From NCBI RefSeq assembly GCF_011045015.1, contig NZ_JAAKZY010000008.1:40742-104741 (forward strand): a stretch of 64,000 nt of DNA, in the 5' to 3' direction. How positions within the stretch are numbered: the first letter of the stretch is position 1; each line of letters begins with the position of its first letter. The DNA comes from Streptomyces scabichelini (GTDB taxonomy: Bacteria > Actinomycetota > Actinomycetes > Streptomycetales > Streptomycetaceae). A program made the translations under genes and the position numbers. The notes under the pieces are model-generated. The model worked only from the letters and a program-made list of their open reading frames with translations, ran no database searches and was not told where the DNA came from. Shown in pieces: positions 8,132-16,468 of this stretch.

Positions 8132-8728
8132 ATGGGACAGGGGCAGCCGGACACGCGGACCAGGATCCGGGATGCGGCCACGGTGTTGTTCCGCCGCAAC
8201 GGCTACACGGGCACCGGCCTGAAGCGGATCGCGACGGAAGCGAACGCGCCCTTCGGCTCGATCTACCACTTCTTCCCCAGCGGCAAGCAGCAGCTGGCCG
8301 AGGAGACGATCCGCACGTCCGGCGCCGCGTACGGCCTGATGGTGCTGGCCTTGCTGGACAGTGTTCCGGACCCGGTCGAGTCCGTCGCGCATGCCTTCGA
8401 GGCGGCCGCGGACGACCTGGCCGCGACGGACTATGCCGACGCGTGCCCGATCGCGACGGTGGCGCTGGAGGTCGCCAGCACCGATGACATCCTGCGGGTC
8501 GCGACGGCGGAGGTCTTCGCCGAGTGGGTCAGCGGCGGCGAACAGTGGTTCGGCCGCTGGGTGTCCGACCAGAACACGGCGCGGTCACTCGCCTACTCGA
8601 TGATCATGATCCTGGAGGGAGCGTTCGTACTCTCCCGGGCCTCCCGCGATCCGGAGCCGCTGCGGGTGGCCGGCCGATCGATGGCCGAGTTGCTGCGCAC
8701 AGCCATCGAGCAGGCCGGAGCGGGCTGA
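8132..8728 (+). CDS. TetR-family regulator (LmrA/YxaF-like)
   Basis: 198 residues. The N-terminal helix-turn-helix spans about residues 10-55 (TRIRDAATVLF, GLKRIATEANAPFGSIYHFF). GSIYHFFPSGKQQL is characteristic of the LmrA/YxaF subgroup. The C-terminal domain contains CPIATVALEVA, also seen in that group. The start follows a GGGGTGAAAGGGC leader. It is divergently paired with the Asp-nucleophile hydrolase and probably represses it and itself through the intergenic palindrome. The inducer is unknown. Confidence 0.88.
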   Translation: MGQGQPDTRTRIRDAATVLFRRNGYTGTGLKRIATEANAPFGSIYHFFPSGKQQLAEETIRTSGAAYGLMVLALLDSVPDPVESVAHAFEAAADDLAATDYADACPIATVALEVASTDDILRVATAEVFAEWVSGGEQWFGRWVSDQNTARSLAYSMIMILEGAFVLSRASRDPEPLRVAGRSMAELLRTAIEQAGAG

Positions 8729-9139
8729 CTTCCATGGGCGGGGCGACCCGCCCCGGTCCAGAACAGTCGCATGTTCTCACAGCCGCTGAGCACGGGACTG
8801 GCCAGTGAAGTTCTCACCGGCCAGAGGGAATGCTCGGTCGCAGCTGTTCGGGCCCTTGCTGCTGCCCGGGAACCTACGGGGGCTCGAAGGAGCAGCAGGC
8901 AAGAGCTGTGGATGAGTTGACTTGAAGATCAGCGCCCGCTCGGCTGCTGGGGGTTGGTCCTGGCGGTGTTGCGGATCCATTTGGTGCGACGGTTGTCGGC
9001 AAGGACGGCGAAGGCATCGGTGGCATTCGATCCATAGGCGGTCTTGCGTTGGAGCCGGTCGGACCATGCGGTCCAACGCGTCCGGTTCCAGGGCTGCCGC
9101 AGTGCGACAGCTCGGAAAAGTGGCCGCTCCTGCAGGTCC
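8729..9139. other. Non-coding or decayed stretch
   Basis: No intact gene. A minus-strand frame with NATDAFAVLADNRRTKWIRN around 8940-9040 reads like the end of a protein but has no start and no family I recognise. It may be a gene remnant at the edge of the decayed block that follows. Confidence 0.4.
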
Positions 9140-9463
9140 CTAGAGTCGATACGCCGCCGCGATCCGCTCCCGGAACGGGCGCCGGCGTACGGCCTCCGCC
9201 ACCTCGATCAGCAGCTCCGCCAGCGGCATCGAGAGCTCCCCGTCCAGCTCCGCCATCGCCGCCACCGTCGCGTCCCACTCCGCCTCGATCTGCGGCAGCA
9301 GAGCTTGGGCCTTCGGCGTGAGCTCGATCAGCCGACGGCGGGCGTCTCGCGGGTCGGGGGTGTGGGTGACCAGGCCCGCGCGGGCCATCTGGGCGGCCGT
9401 CTGGCTCGCGGCCGAGTGCGTGACACCCACCGCCGCGGCCAGGTCGCGGACCGGAAGCAGCAC
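9140..9463 (-). pseudogene. MarR-family regulator, 5' end deleted
   Basis: The frame reads VRDLAAAVGVTHSAASQTAA, then LVTHTPDPRDARRRLIELTP, the recognition helix and wing of a MarR regulator, and ends normally at the stop complementary to 9140-9142. About the first third of a MarR protein is missing. At 9460-9465 the sequence switches abruptly into a plus-strand peptidase gene that also lacks its beginning. One deletion through a divergent promoter region would explain both losses. Confidence 0.75.
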
Positions 9464-10038
9464 CTCGGCATCGAGAAGTGGCTGGTCCTCGGCGGCTCCT
9501 GGGGTGTGACTCTCGCGCTGGCCTACGCCGAGCAGCACCCTGGACGCGTATCCGAGCTGGTGCTCTTCAGCGTCACCAACACCACCCGCCGCGAGGTGGA
9601 GTGGGTCACCCGGGACATGGGGCGGGTCTTTCCCGAGGAATGGGCCCGGTTCTGCGATGCCGTACCGGAGCGGGAGCGCGACGGCAGCCTGGTGGAGGCG
9701 TACGCCCGGATGCTCGCTGACGCCGATCCGGCCGTACGGGAGCGGGCGGCGCGGGAGTGGTGCCGGTGGGAGGACGTACACGTGTCCACCCACCAGGGGT
9801 ACAAGCCCGACCCCTGTTACGAGCACCCGCACTTCCGGCTGCGCTTCGCCCGCCTCGTTACGCACTATTGGCGGCACGCCGGCTTCCTGGAGGACGGGGT
9901 GCTGCTGCGTGACGCCGGGAAGCTCGCCGGCATTCCCGGTGTGATGGTCCACGGGCGGATGCGGACGGGCACGGGCTGTCTGGGGACGCCACGACGGAGG
10001 CCGTGCTGGCGGCCACGGATCGGTTCCAGACGCTCTAG
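9464..10038 (+). pseudogene. pip: Prolyl aminopeptidase (proline iminopeptidase), truncated and frameshifted
   Basis: The frame starts at HLGIEKWLVLGGSWGVTLAL; GGSWG is the nucleophile elbow of proline iminopeptidase. It continues through the family's cap domain (EWVTRDMGRVFPEEWARF, then WCRWEDVHVS) to VMVHGR. There the frame breaks and a segment is missing, including the catalytic Asp region. The C-terminus resumes in another frame as GHGLSGDATTEAVLAATDRF with a TAG at 10036-10038. The first ~100 residues are absent. A clear pseudogene; its neighbour is a likewise truncated MarR gene. Confidence 0.85.
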
Positions 10039-10105
10039 GAACGGGCGGCCGACCGTGGCCTGGGACATCGACTCGGCCCGGGGCGAGTAACAATCAAGAC
10101 CTGCA

Positions 10106-10138
10106 GATTTCCCGCTGAGTACCTGTGAGCGGGGAATC
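10106..10138. terminator. Hairpin downstream of the pip remnant
   Basis: GATTTCCCGCT pairs with AGCGGGGAATC (one G-U) around an 11-base loop. It lies between the ends of two converging genes and could serve both. No long T-run follows. Confidence 0.5.
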
Positions 10139-10201
10139 ACCCCTGGCCACCAACACCTACCCGAACCAAGGTCAAAAAGACGAGTCAAGGCTCTGCACGC
10201 T

Positions 10202-10915
10202 CTACCAGGCCCGGAACCCGTTGTCCTCGGAAAGTTTGTCCGCAACAGCCTGGGCCCAGTCGCGGTAACCGGCGGCCGAAGGGTGGAAACGGTCGTGAGC
10301 GAAGAAGCCCGGGCCTGCGGGCAGGAGGTCCGTCGAGTCGACCCATGTTGCCCGCGGTTGCGCAGCGCATATCTGCCGGGAGACTTCGTCGAGGGCGCCC
10401 GCCCGCCGGGCGAGATATCGCCCCAGCGTGGTCGGGAGAGAAGGGAACACATCGAACGGTGGGATGCCGGTCACCACGACGTGCTTGGAACGGTCAGTGA
10501 GGTCGTCGACGATCGCGGAGAGATCGGCACCCCACTGGGCACGGGGCCGTCTGGTGAGCACGTCGTTGACACCTGCCAGGAGCACGGCCACGTCCAGGTT
10601 CTCTCCGAGCCGGGACAGGAGCCGGTAGTGAATGCGGCGGATGGTGGCGGCATACTGCCCGGCCACCTCCCATTCGACGGGTCGGCGGGTTCGTGTGGCG
10701 ATTTCGTGGGCCAGACGTCCCGTGAATCCGTCGTCGTGGGTGTCGACACCGCAGCCGGCCGCGGTCGACTCGCCCACGACGGCGATGCGTATGGGCGGCC
10801 GGGACGTGTCCCCCACGGTTCCGGTGGTCGGCCCGGCGGCCGGGGGAAGCACCTCGGTGGTGGCGCGCACCCAGATCCCTTGCGCGGCAACGATGGGCAG
10901 CAGGAGCGGATTCAC
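10202..10915 (-). CDS. SGNH/GDSL-type esterase
   Basis: 237 residues from a GTG that overlaps the stop of the preceding TetR remnant (GTGA). The SGNH blocks are visible: block I IAVVGESTAAGCGV (nucleophile Ser in GES), block III VAVLLAGVNDVL (the Asn of GxND) and block V FFAHDRFHPSAAGY (DxxH). The N-terminal segment VNPLLLPIVAAQGIWVR is hydrophobic and may be a membrane anchor. Such proteins hydrolyse lipid or carbohydrate esters. The gene looks intact although it lies between decayed genes. Its former promoter was probably upstream of the now truncated TetR gene. Confidence 0.85.
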   Translation of the reverse strand: MNPLLLPIVAAQGIWVRATTEVLPPAAGPTTGTVGDTSRPPIRIAVVGESTAAGCGVDTHDDGFTGRLAHEIATRTRRPVEWEVAGQYAATIRRIHYRLLSRLGENLDVAVLLAGVNDVLTRRPRAQWGADLSAIVDDLTDRSKHVVVTGIPPFDVFPSLPTTLGRYLARRAGALDEVSRQICAAQPRATWVDSTDLLPAGPGFFAHDRFHPSAAGYRDWAQAVADKLSEDNGFRAW

Positions 10916-11322
10916 GAAACCGTCCTCTCCACACGCAGGGATTCGACGGCCGCCCGGCTCCCACCGGTCAGGTCCGTCCCCAGCGCCTGTAGCAACACCA
11001 CGAGAGAACCGTTGGCCAGGAACCGTGCCAGGTCGTCCGGTGCGGCTCCGGTCAACCGCTCGGCCTCCCCCAGGACACCTGAGATGAGGGAGCGGCAGCG
11101 CGCCGCCACCTCCTCGTTCCCGCGCGCCGTGGCGCACGCCTGCAGCCACAAGCCGCTGATGACCCCGTCGGCGACCAGTTCCCGGAAGCCCTCGCCCATC
11201 GCCTGCAGCGGATCGCTCGGGCACGTTGCCGCAGCCTGCCGGAAGACCCCGCGGACGCGGTTCTCCAGCTCATCGACGCAGGCCAGAAAGAACGACTGCT
11301 TGCTCCCGAACAGCCGGAACAC
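10912..11322 (-). pseudogene. TetR-family regulator, DNA-binding part deleted
   Basis: The remaining sequence begins at VFRLFGSKQSFFLACVDE, which corresponds to the end of the TetR helix-turn-helix, and continues as a complete C-terminal ligand domain to the stop at 10912. Most of the HTH is missing. Upstream sequence is an AraC-family fragment on the opposite strand that also lacks its N-terminus. The next gene, an SGNH esterase, overlaps by four bases, so the pair was once an operon. The product could not bind DNA in the usual way. Confidence 0.8.
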
Positions 11323-11335
11323 CCAATGGTCCCCA

Positions 11336-12058
11336 CCAGACACCCCACCCGCGCATACGGGTGCGGAGCTTGAGGAGTTCACCGCCGCAACAAGCGCCAA
11401 TGCGCACGCCGGGCAGGGCGTGGTCGACCTCGGCGGGGCCGGGCCCGTCATGCGGGTGGTGTGCGGCAAGTTCCACTACGCCGGCAACACCGACGGGCAT
11501 CCGGTGCTGTCGGCGCTGCCGGAGGTCGTCCATGTGCCCGGCATGAGCGCCGACCCCCAGTTGCAGGATGTCGTCCGGATCCTCGCCACCGAGACGGTGG
11601 GCGGGCAGCCCGGCTCCCGGGCAGTGGCCACCCGCCTGACCGAGGTGCTCTTCGTGCTCGCGATCCGCGCCTGGATCGAACGGGCCGACACCGCCACCGA
11701 GACGGGACCGTCCTGGCTGACCGCCCTGCGCGACCCGCGCATCGGGACCGCCCTGTCACGGATGCACGAAGAGCCGCACCGCGACTGGACGGTGGAGAGC
11801 CTGGCCCGCACCGTCACGATGTCCCGCCCGGCCTTCGCCCGCCAGTTCAAGGAGGTGGTGGGCCGCACCCCGCTGGCCTACCTCTCTCGCGTGCGGATCG
11901 ACCTGGCCGCCCGCCTGCTGCGTGACACCGCCAATCCGGTCGGCGATATCGCGCAAACCGTCGGATACCGCTCCGAGTTCGCCTTCTCGCGGGCATTCTC
12001 CCGGGAACACGGCATCGCGCCCGGCCGCTACCGGCGTACGGCATCAGTCCCTTCCTGA
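11336..12058 (+). pseudogene. AraC-family regulator, N-terminal part deleted
   Basis: The frame covers the end of the AraC-binding cupin domain (VVDLGGAGPVMRVVCGKF, then HPVLSALPEVVHVPG) and an intact C-terminal double helix-turn-helix (WTVESLARTVTMSRPAFARQ, then VGDIAQTVGYRSEFAFSRAF). The first ~90-100 residues and any start codon are missing; the break is at about 11320-11336. It is head-to-head with a TetR gene that is also missing its 5' end. Because the DNA-binding domain is whole, a shortened protein from an internal start cannot be excluded. Confidence 0.75.
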
Positions 12059-12652
12059 TCAGCCGCTTGCTGAAGCTTCGCCTCCGTCGGCAGGGTGCGG
12101 CGGTACGGCGCGGTTGCCCCGGTCCACCGAGAGGAAGATGTCGTTCGCGACAGGGGTACGGATCTCCTCCGCGAGCCGGCCGATGAGTCCGGCCGTGCGG
12201 GCGAGCAGGCACGTCGAGGACGACGTCCGGCAGCGGTGTGCCGTCGAGGTCGAGGACCCGGCCGGTGAGGAACACGGGGTGCCAGGGATGTCGTCGGACA
12301 TGCTGGCCCCGAACGCGGCCTCGGGTGAGTCGTCGATGTGGAACGGGCCGAGCACGGTCGCCGGTGTGGCGTTCGCCGAGAGCCGGTGGTTGAGCTGGAC
12401 GACGAGCGTGCTCAGCCCGAGCACGTCGGAGGCGAGGATGGACTCCTGACGCTTGTCGTCGTTGATCCGGCCCGTCGCCGTGAGCCATTCGACTGCCGCC
12501 GCCCACTCCTCCTCGGTGAGATCAACGTCGCGGGCGAACGCATGGAGGTGGCGTACGAGCGCCGCCATCACCTCGGCGAGCCTGGACGAGTGAGTGGTGG
12601 CCCACCGTTTGACCACGAGGTCGGTGAGATTGTCCTCCGTCACGAAGGCCAC
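12059..12652 (-). pseudogene. Intradiol ring-cleavage dioxygenase remnant fused to another C-terminus
   Basis: From a GTG at 12652 preceded by GAGGAGG, the frame reads as the N-terminal helical domain and start of the barrel of a hydroxyquinol/catechol 1,2-dioxygenase (VVQLNHRLSANATPATVLGP, FHIDDSPEAAFG). At about 12274 the homology moves to another frame (FLTGRVLDLDGTPLPDVVLD) and then stops. All iron-binding Tyr/His residues are lost. From about 12205 the original frame continues as ARTAGLIGRLAEE, which looks like the C-terminus of a citrate synthase/citryl-CoA-lyase type protein (tentative). The sequence is a chimera from at least one deletion. Confidence 0.7.
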
Positions 12653-12678
12653 GGGAGCCTCCTCGATTCGACAGGCCT

Positions 12679-12714
12679 TGACCGCTGTACGGACAAATGT
12701 TCGTACAGCGGTCA
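12679..12714. promoter_or_regulatory. 36-bp inverted repeat, operator candidate
   Basis: TGACCGCTGTACG and CGTACAGCGGTCA (13-bp perfect arms) flank a 10-base centre that is itself mostly symmetric (ACA..TGT). It lies 27 bases upstream of the likely GTG start of the dioxygenase remnant. TACG-n-ACA..TGT-n-CGTA is typical of TetR-type operators. The gene it controlled is broken, but the site is intact. Confidence 0.65.
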
Positions 12715-12763
12715 CATGGGCGCGTGATCGATGCCTACAGCAAGCCCTCGCGACGTAATGGGC

Positions 12764-13711
12764 TCAGAACATGGTGTTGTCGTTGAGGGGAGGGGTCGAC
12801 GGCACGTCCTGGACGGAGTCCCAGTGCTCGAGGATCTTGCCGTGCTTGCCGACGCGGAAGATGTCCACGACGGCCTGGCCGCGGTCCTCGGGGCTGAGGC
12901 GGTAGTGGGCGTGGATGGCCACCATGTCGCCTTCGGCGATGACGCGCTTGCGTTCCACGATCAGGTTCGGGAACTGCTGGAAGAAGTTGGTGAACTGCTC
13001 GCGCAGGCCGGCCGAGCCGCTCGGAATGGTGGGGTTGTGCTGGTGGTACTCCGGCGTCAGGTACCTGACCGCGTCGGGGTTCTTGTCGACGAGGAGTGTG
13101 TCGAAGTAGGCGGTCGCCACCTTCTGGCTGAAGGGAGTCATCCAGCGGGGGCCGGGCTGGTTCGTGCGCGGCCGGCTGACTGTGCCGAACATGTCGTTGC
13201 CGTTGACGGTGGTCTCCGGTACCTCCTGGACAACGTCCCAGTGCTCGGCGATCATGCCCTTCTTGTCGAAGCGGAAGATGTCGACCACGGACGAACCGCG
13301 GGTGCCGGGCTCGTAGACCGGGTTGGAGTGCACCATGACCAGGTCGCCCTGGGCGAGGACCCGCTTGACGTTGTACACGTGGTCCGGGAACTGCGCGGTC
13401 CAGTCGCGGATGAAGTTCTTGATGGCCTCCCGGCCGTCGGGGGCCATCGGGTTGTGCTGGATGTAGTCCGCACGGATGTACTGGTCGGCGACCTTGAGGT
13501 TGCCTTCTTCGAAGAGCTGCCTGAGTACGTGGACGGCGACGCGCTTGTTGCGCTCCTGGACGTGAGGGCTCGTGTGCCGGAAGTCCGCGACGGTCCGGGA
13601 GGATGCCGGGCTGGACGCAGTGGCGGCGGGTGCGAACCCGGCCACGGATCCGACGGTCGCCGTGGCCAGCAGGGCTGCGACGACCTTCCTGTACAGGGAG
13701 GTGCTGCGCAT
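12764..13711 (-). CDS. Secreted protein with two SnoaL-like (NTF2-fold) domains
   Basis: 315 residues from MRSTSLYRKVVAALLATATV, a signal peptide ending near the ATAS-type site. Two tandem copies of a SnoaL/DUF4440-type domain follow, each with a YIQHNPMAPDGREAIKNF or YHQHNPTIPSGSAGLREQF motif, then a VVDIFR segment and EHWD. The duplication within one exported polypeptide is clear. NTF2-fold proteins bind or isomerise small hydrophobic molecules; no function is assigned. The downstream part of the window holds a YceI protein on the same strand 63 bases upstream, perhaps in one operon. Confidence 0.85.
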   Translation of the reverse strand: MRSTSLYRKVVAALLATATVGSVAGFAPAATASSPASSRTVADFRHTSPHVQERNKRVAVHVLRQLFEEGNLKVADQYIRADYIQHNPMAPDGREAIKNFIRDWTAQFPDHVYNVKRVLAQGDLVMVHSNPVYEPGTRGSSVVDIFRFDKKGMIAEHWDVVQEVPETTVNGNDMFGTVSRPRTNQPGPRWMTPFSQKVATAYFDTLLVDKNPDAVRYLTPEYHQHNPTIPSGSAGLREQFTNFFQQFPNLIVERKRVIAEGDMVAIHAHYRLSPEDRGQAVVDIFRVGKHGKILEHWDSVQDVPSTPPLNDNTMF

Positions 13712-13774
13712 GACGGTGTTCTCCAATACGGGTGCGATGAGCGATGCGTTACGTGGTGGCTGTGGGCGGCGGAA

Positions 13775-14494
13775 TCACGCGGGGGTGAAGGCGAGGAGGA
13801 ACTCGACGGTCCCCTCGTCCTCGACGGTGATCCCGCCGAAGTTCGGTGCGTCGATGTCGTAGTCGGCGAAGGTGACGGGGATCGAGCCGTTCACGCGGAA
13901 GCCGTCGGCGGTGCGCTGGGCGGTGAGGTCGAAGGTGACGGAGTTGGTCTGGCCGTGGATGGTCAGGTCGCCCGTGGCCTCGCCGGTGACCTGCTCGTTC
14001 ACGTCCGGCACCGAGCTGAAGTCCACGGGTTCGGTGAGCTCGAAGGTGGCGTTGGGGTACCGCTCGGTGTTCATGACCCGGCCGCGGAACTGGCCGTCGC
14101 GCTGGTCGGAGTCGCTCCGCACCGAGGCCAGATCGACGGTGAAGCTTCCGCTGACAGCCCGGGTGCCCTCGATCTCCAGCTCTCCGGTGACCTCTTCGGT
14201 ACGGCCCACGGCCGTGACGTTCTGGCCGAAGAGCACCTCGTCGACGCGGTAGCCGGCCTGCGAGCCGCTCGCGACCCGCCAGCTGCCCTCGACGCTCTTG
14301 CCCGCCTGATCGCCGGAGCCGGAGTCGGATGTGCTCTCCGGTGCGGCCGGTGGACTGTCGAGTGACAGCGCGGCTGGTGGGTCGTCCTGGATGTAGTTGA
14401 TGTAGACGTACGGGCCGCCGACACCCACGAGGGCGGCGGCGGCAACGCCGACGATCAGCCGACGCTTCCAGCGTCCGGGTGTGGTGCGTGCCAT
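13775..14494 (-). CDS. Membrane-anchored YceI-family protein
   Basis: 239 residues. A basic N-terminus and one hydrophobic segment (residues 12-33, LIVGVAAAALVGVGGPYVYI) anchor it; a Ser/Pro-rich linker leads to a YceI lipocalin-like barrel from about residue 65. Recognisable elements are GSWRVASGSQAGYRVDE, NTERYPNATFEL and TGDLTIHGQTNSVTFDL. YceI proteins bind polyisoprenoids or amphiphiles in the cell envelope. The gene precedes the SnoaL-like gene on the same strand and may share its transcript. Confidence 0.9.
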   Translation of the reverse strand: MARTTPGRWKRRLIVGVAAAALVGVGGPYVYINYIQDDPPAALSLDSPPAAPESTSDSGSGDQAGKSVEGSWRVASGSQAGYRVDEVLFGQNVTAVGRTEEVTGELEIEGTRAVSGSFTVDLASVRSDSDQRDGQFRGRVMNTERYPNATFELTEPVDFSSVPDVNEQVTGEATGDLTIHGQTNSVTFDLTAQRTADGFRVNGSIPVTFADYDIDAPNFGGITVEDEGTVEFLLAFTPA

Positions 14495-14585
14495 TGGTTC
14501 CTCCGAGAGGCAGACGATCGGATAATTGATCTTGAAAGTTCAAGTAATAGGGCAGAAAGTCCCCTGGGTTATGAATGCCATGGGG

Positions 14586-15169
14586 TCAGCCGTGGGCGGC
14601 GAGGGAGACGTGCTCCCATTCGGCCCAGGTGGCCGGCTTGCGCGTGTAGTGGTCCTTGACCAGCTCGATCGGCGGTCTGCCGAAGAACACCCGCAACGGC
14701 GGGTCCTCGGCGTCCACGATGGTCAGCAGCGCGGATCCGACGGCCTTCGGATCGCCCATGTCGGACAGGTCCAGGCCCTCGGCCAGGGCCTGACGGACTC
14801 CGTCGTAGAGCGGGTCGGGCTCGGAGTTGACCGCGGAGGCGCCGGGCCAGTCGGTCGGGTAGGGGCCGGGTTCGACCAGGGTGACCTTGATGTTCTGCCC
14901 GGCGACCTCGGCGGCCAGGGCCTCGGACAGCCCCTCCACCGCCCACTTGGGGTCTGAGGAGTCGCCATGACGCCCGCGTTGTTGACGAGGATGTGCAGCG
15001 GGCCGTCCCACGCGGTCACGAACGCCTCCACGGACGCCGGATCGGTCAGATCCAGGGAGGCGGCTCCGGTGACGACGGCGCGGCGGCCGGTGAGATCCGT
15101 GTCCGCAATGACCTCGGCGGCCGTGGATCCGGCGTGGAAGGGGGTGGTGACGCGTGTGCTCGTGGTCAT
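14586..15169 (-). pseudogene. Short-chain dehydrogenase/reductase with internal deletions
   Basis: The N-terminal part (start at 15169) reads LTGRRAVVTGAASLDLTDPA, so the Gly-rich cofactor loop after VTGA is missing and the sequence jumps to DLTDPASVEAF. It continues through LHILVNNAGVMATP and then stops making sense. The C-terminal part is in another frame (KWAVEGLSEALAAEV, IKVTLVEPGPYPTDW). The catalytic Tyr of YxxxK is gone. Two deletions, one causing a frameshift, are needed to explain it. The divergent TetR gene and its operators are intact. Confidence 0.85.
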
Positions 15170-15203
15170 GTCGGCACGTGCTCCCGGTTTGGTACGATCC
15201 AAA

Positions 15204-15255
15204 AATCGGAGGCTCCTCCGCTTTGCTTGGACTTTAAGCGGAGGATCCTCCGATT
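15204..15255. promoter_or_regulatory. Twin palindromic operators upstream of TetR
   Basis: Two 20-base arms (15204-15223 and 15236-15255) are reverse complements with one mismatch, separated by 12 bases. Each arm contains its own palindrome: CGGAGGCTCCTCCG on the left and the perfect CGGAGGATCCTCCG on the right. The pair fills the divergent promoter between the SDR remnant and the TetR gene, ending 5 bases before the GGAGGAAGG ribosome-binding site. Strong candidate for binding two TetR dimers. Confidence 0.8.
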
Positions 15256-15275
15256 GTCCAGGAGGAAGGAATGCT

Positions 15276-15851
15276 GTGACCGGCAACACACGCGGACTGC
15301 GTGCCGACGCGCGGCGCAACCGGCAACGCCTGCTCGATGTCGCCGTACGCGCCTTCTCCGAGCGGGGCACGGACGCGTCGCTCGAGGCCATCGCCAAAGA
15401 GGCCGGTGTGGGCATCGGCACGCTGTACCGGCACTTCCCCACTCGGGAGGCACTGCTCGAGGCCGCCTACCGCAACGAGGTCGCGCGGGTCTGCGACAGC
15501 GCCGAAGAACTGCTGGCGCAGTACCCGCCCGACCAGGCGATGCGGGTGTGGATGGACCGGTTCATCGACTATCTGGCCACCAAGCAGGGCATGGCGGACG
15601 CGTTGAAGGCCGTCATCGCCTCCGGTGACTCGGACCCGTTCGCCGAGAGCCTGGACCGGATCAGCACGGCCATCAGCACGCTGCTGAAGGCCGGGGCCGA
15701 GGCGGGCGTCCTGCGCTCCGACGTCGACCCTCTCGACGTCGGATTCAGCCTCGGCGGCATCCTGCTGATCACCACCGACAAGGGGCTGCGCGACCGCGCG
15801 GGCCGCATGCTCGATCTGCTCCTCGACGGACTCCGCCACCGCGCCGACTGA
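15276..15851 (+). CDS. TetR-family transcriptional regulator
   Basis: 191 residues from a GTG six bases after a strong GGAGGAAGG site. The helix-turn-helix is canonical (RQRLLDVAVRAF, LEAIAKEAGVGIGTLYRHFP). The C-terminal domain has the pattern typical of SDR- or oxidoreductase-linked regulators. It is divergent from an SDR gene that has since decayed. The twin palindromes in the shared promoter are its likely sites, so this may be a repressor that has lost its original target but still controls itself. Confidence 0.9.
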   Translation: MTGNTRGLRADARRNRQRLLDVAVRAFSERGTDASLEAIAKEAGVGIGTLYRHFPTREALLEAAYRNEVARVCDSAEELLAQYPPDQAMRVWMDRFIDYLATKQGMADALKAVIASGDSDPFAESLDRISTAISTLLKAGAEAGVLRSDVDPLDVGFSLGGILLITTDKGLRDRAGRMLDLLLDGLRHRAD

Positions 15852-15868
15852 ACTGAAGACCCCTGCGA

Positions 15869-16105
15869 CTGGGCGTACACATCACCCGCTTCGACCACCA
15901 TGACGGCCCGGCCGCTCTCGGTCCCGAACCGTCCGCGGCGGGCGCGGAGGTGGCCGGCATCAGCCGCCTCTCCGTCATGGACCACTACTTGCATGGGCTC
16001 GCTCGCGGTGAGCCAATCGGGCGCTGCGCGGATGAGACCAGGCGGACGTTCACCGACAGTGTGCTGGTCGTCATGGACGACATCGTCGCCCGCCTGGGCG
16101 CCTGA
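15869..16105 (+). pseudogene. Luciferase-like (LLM class) flavin-dependent oxidoreductase remnant
   Basis: A frame without start codon reads LGVHITRFDHHDGPAALGPE, then AGISRLSVMDHYLHG, the N-terminal strand-helix region of F420- or FMN-dependent LLM oxidoreductases. About 50 residues in, the sequence moves to unrelated text ending DDIVARLGA and a TGA at 16103-16105. Expected length is about 300 residues, so most of the protein is gone. Confidence 0.6.
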
Positions 16106-16209
16106 CGATCCGCCCTCCGCGCGCGAAGGCGCTCAGCGTCTTCGCCATGATGGTCGGGACATTCCATGGCCCGTGAGCGCCGGCGCCGAGCCGGTCGGCC
16201 ACGTCCCCC

Positions 16210-16430
16210 CTCGGCTACGCCCGAGCCTCGACCGCCCGGCAGTCCCTGGACGCACAGCCGGACTCCCTCGCCGAGGCCGGCGTGACCCGGGTCTTCTCCG
16301 AGAAGAGATCTCCACCCGCGCCAACACGCGCCCCGAACTGGAGGCCGCCGTCAAACTCGCCGGAGAGATCCGCTCCTCCGGTGTACGCGTCACCCTCGTC
16401 GTCGAGGATCTCGGCCGCCGTGCCGGGGAT
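16210..16430 (+). pseudogene. Serine recombinase (resolvase/invertase) remnant
   Basis: The frame reads LGYARASTARQSLDAQ, the catalytic N-terminus of resolvase/invertase recombinases with the active serine (in RAST, near residue 7), then LAEAGVTRVFSEK. A two-base frameshift at about 16306 moves to ISTRANTRPELEAAVKLAGE and VRVTLVVEDLGRR. The C-terminal DNA-binding part is missing. It probably came from a transposon or prophage that once inserted here. Confidence 0.75.
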
Positions 16431-16468
16431 GGAGCGCGAGTACATCCAGCGCATGCGTTGGCCAACGG

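Noticed and set aside
12731..14365. 544-codon plus-strand frame opposite SnoaL and YceI genes
   Set aside because: Val/Gly/Asp-rich antisense frame; the minus-strand frames carry signal peptides and domains.
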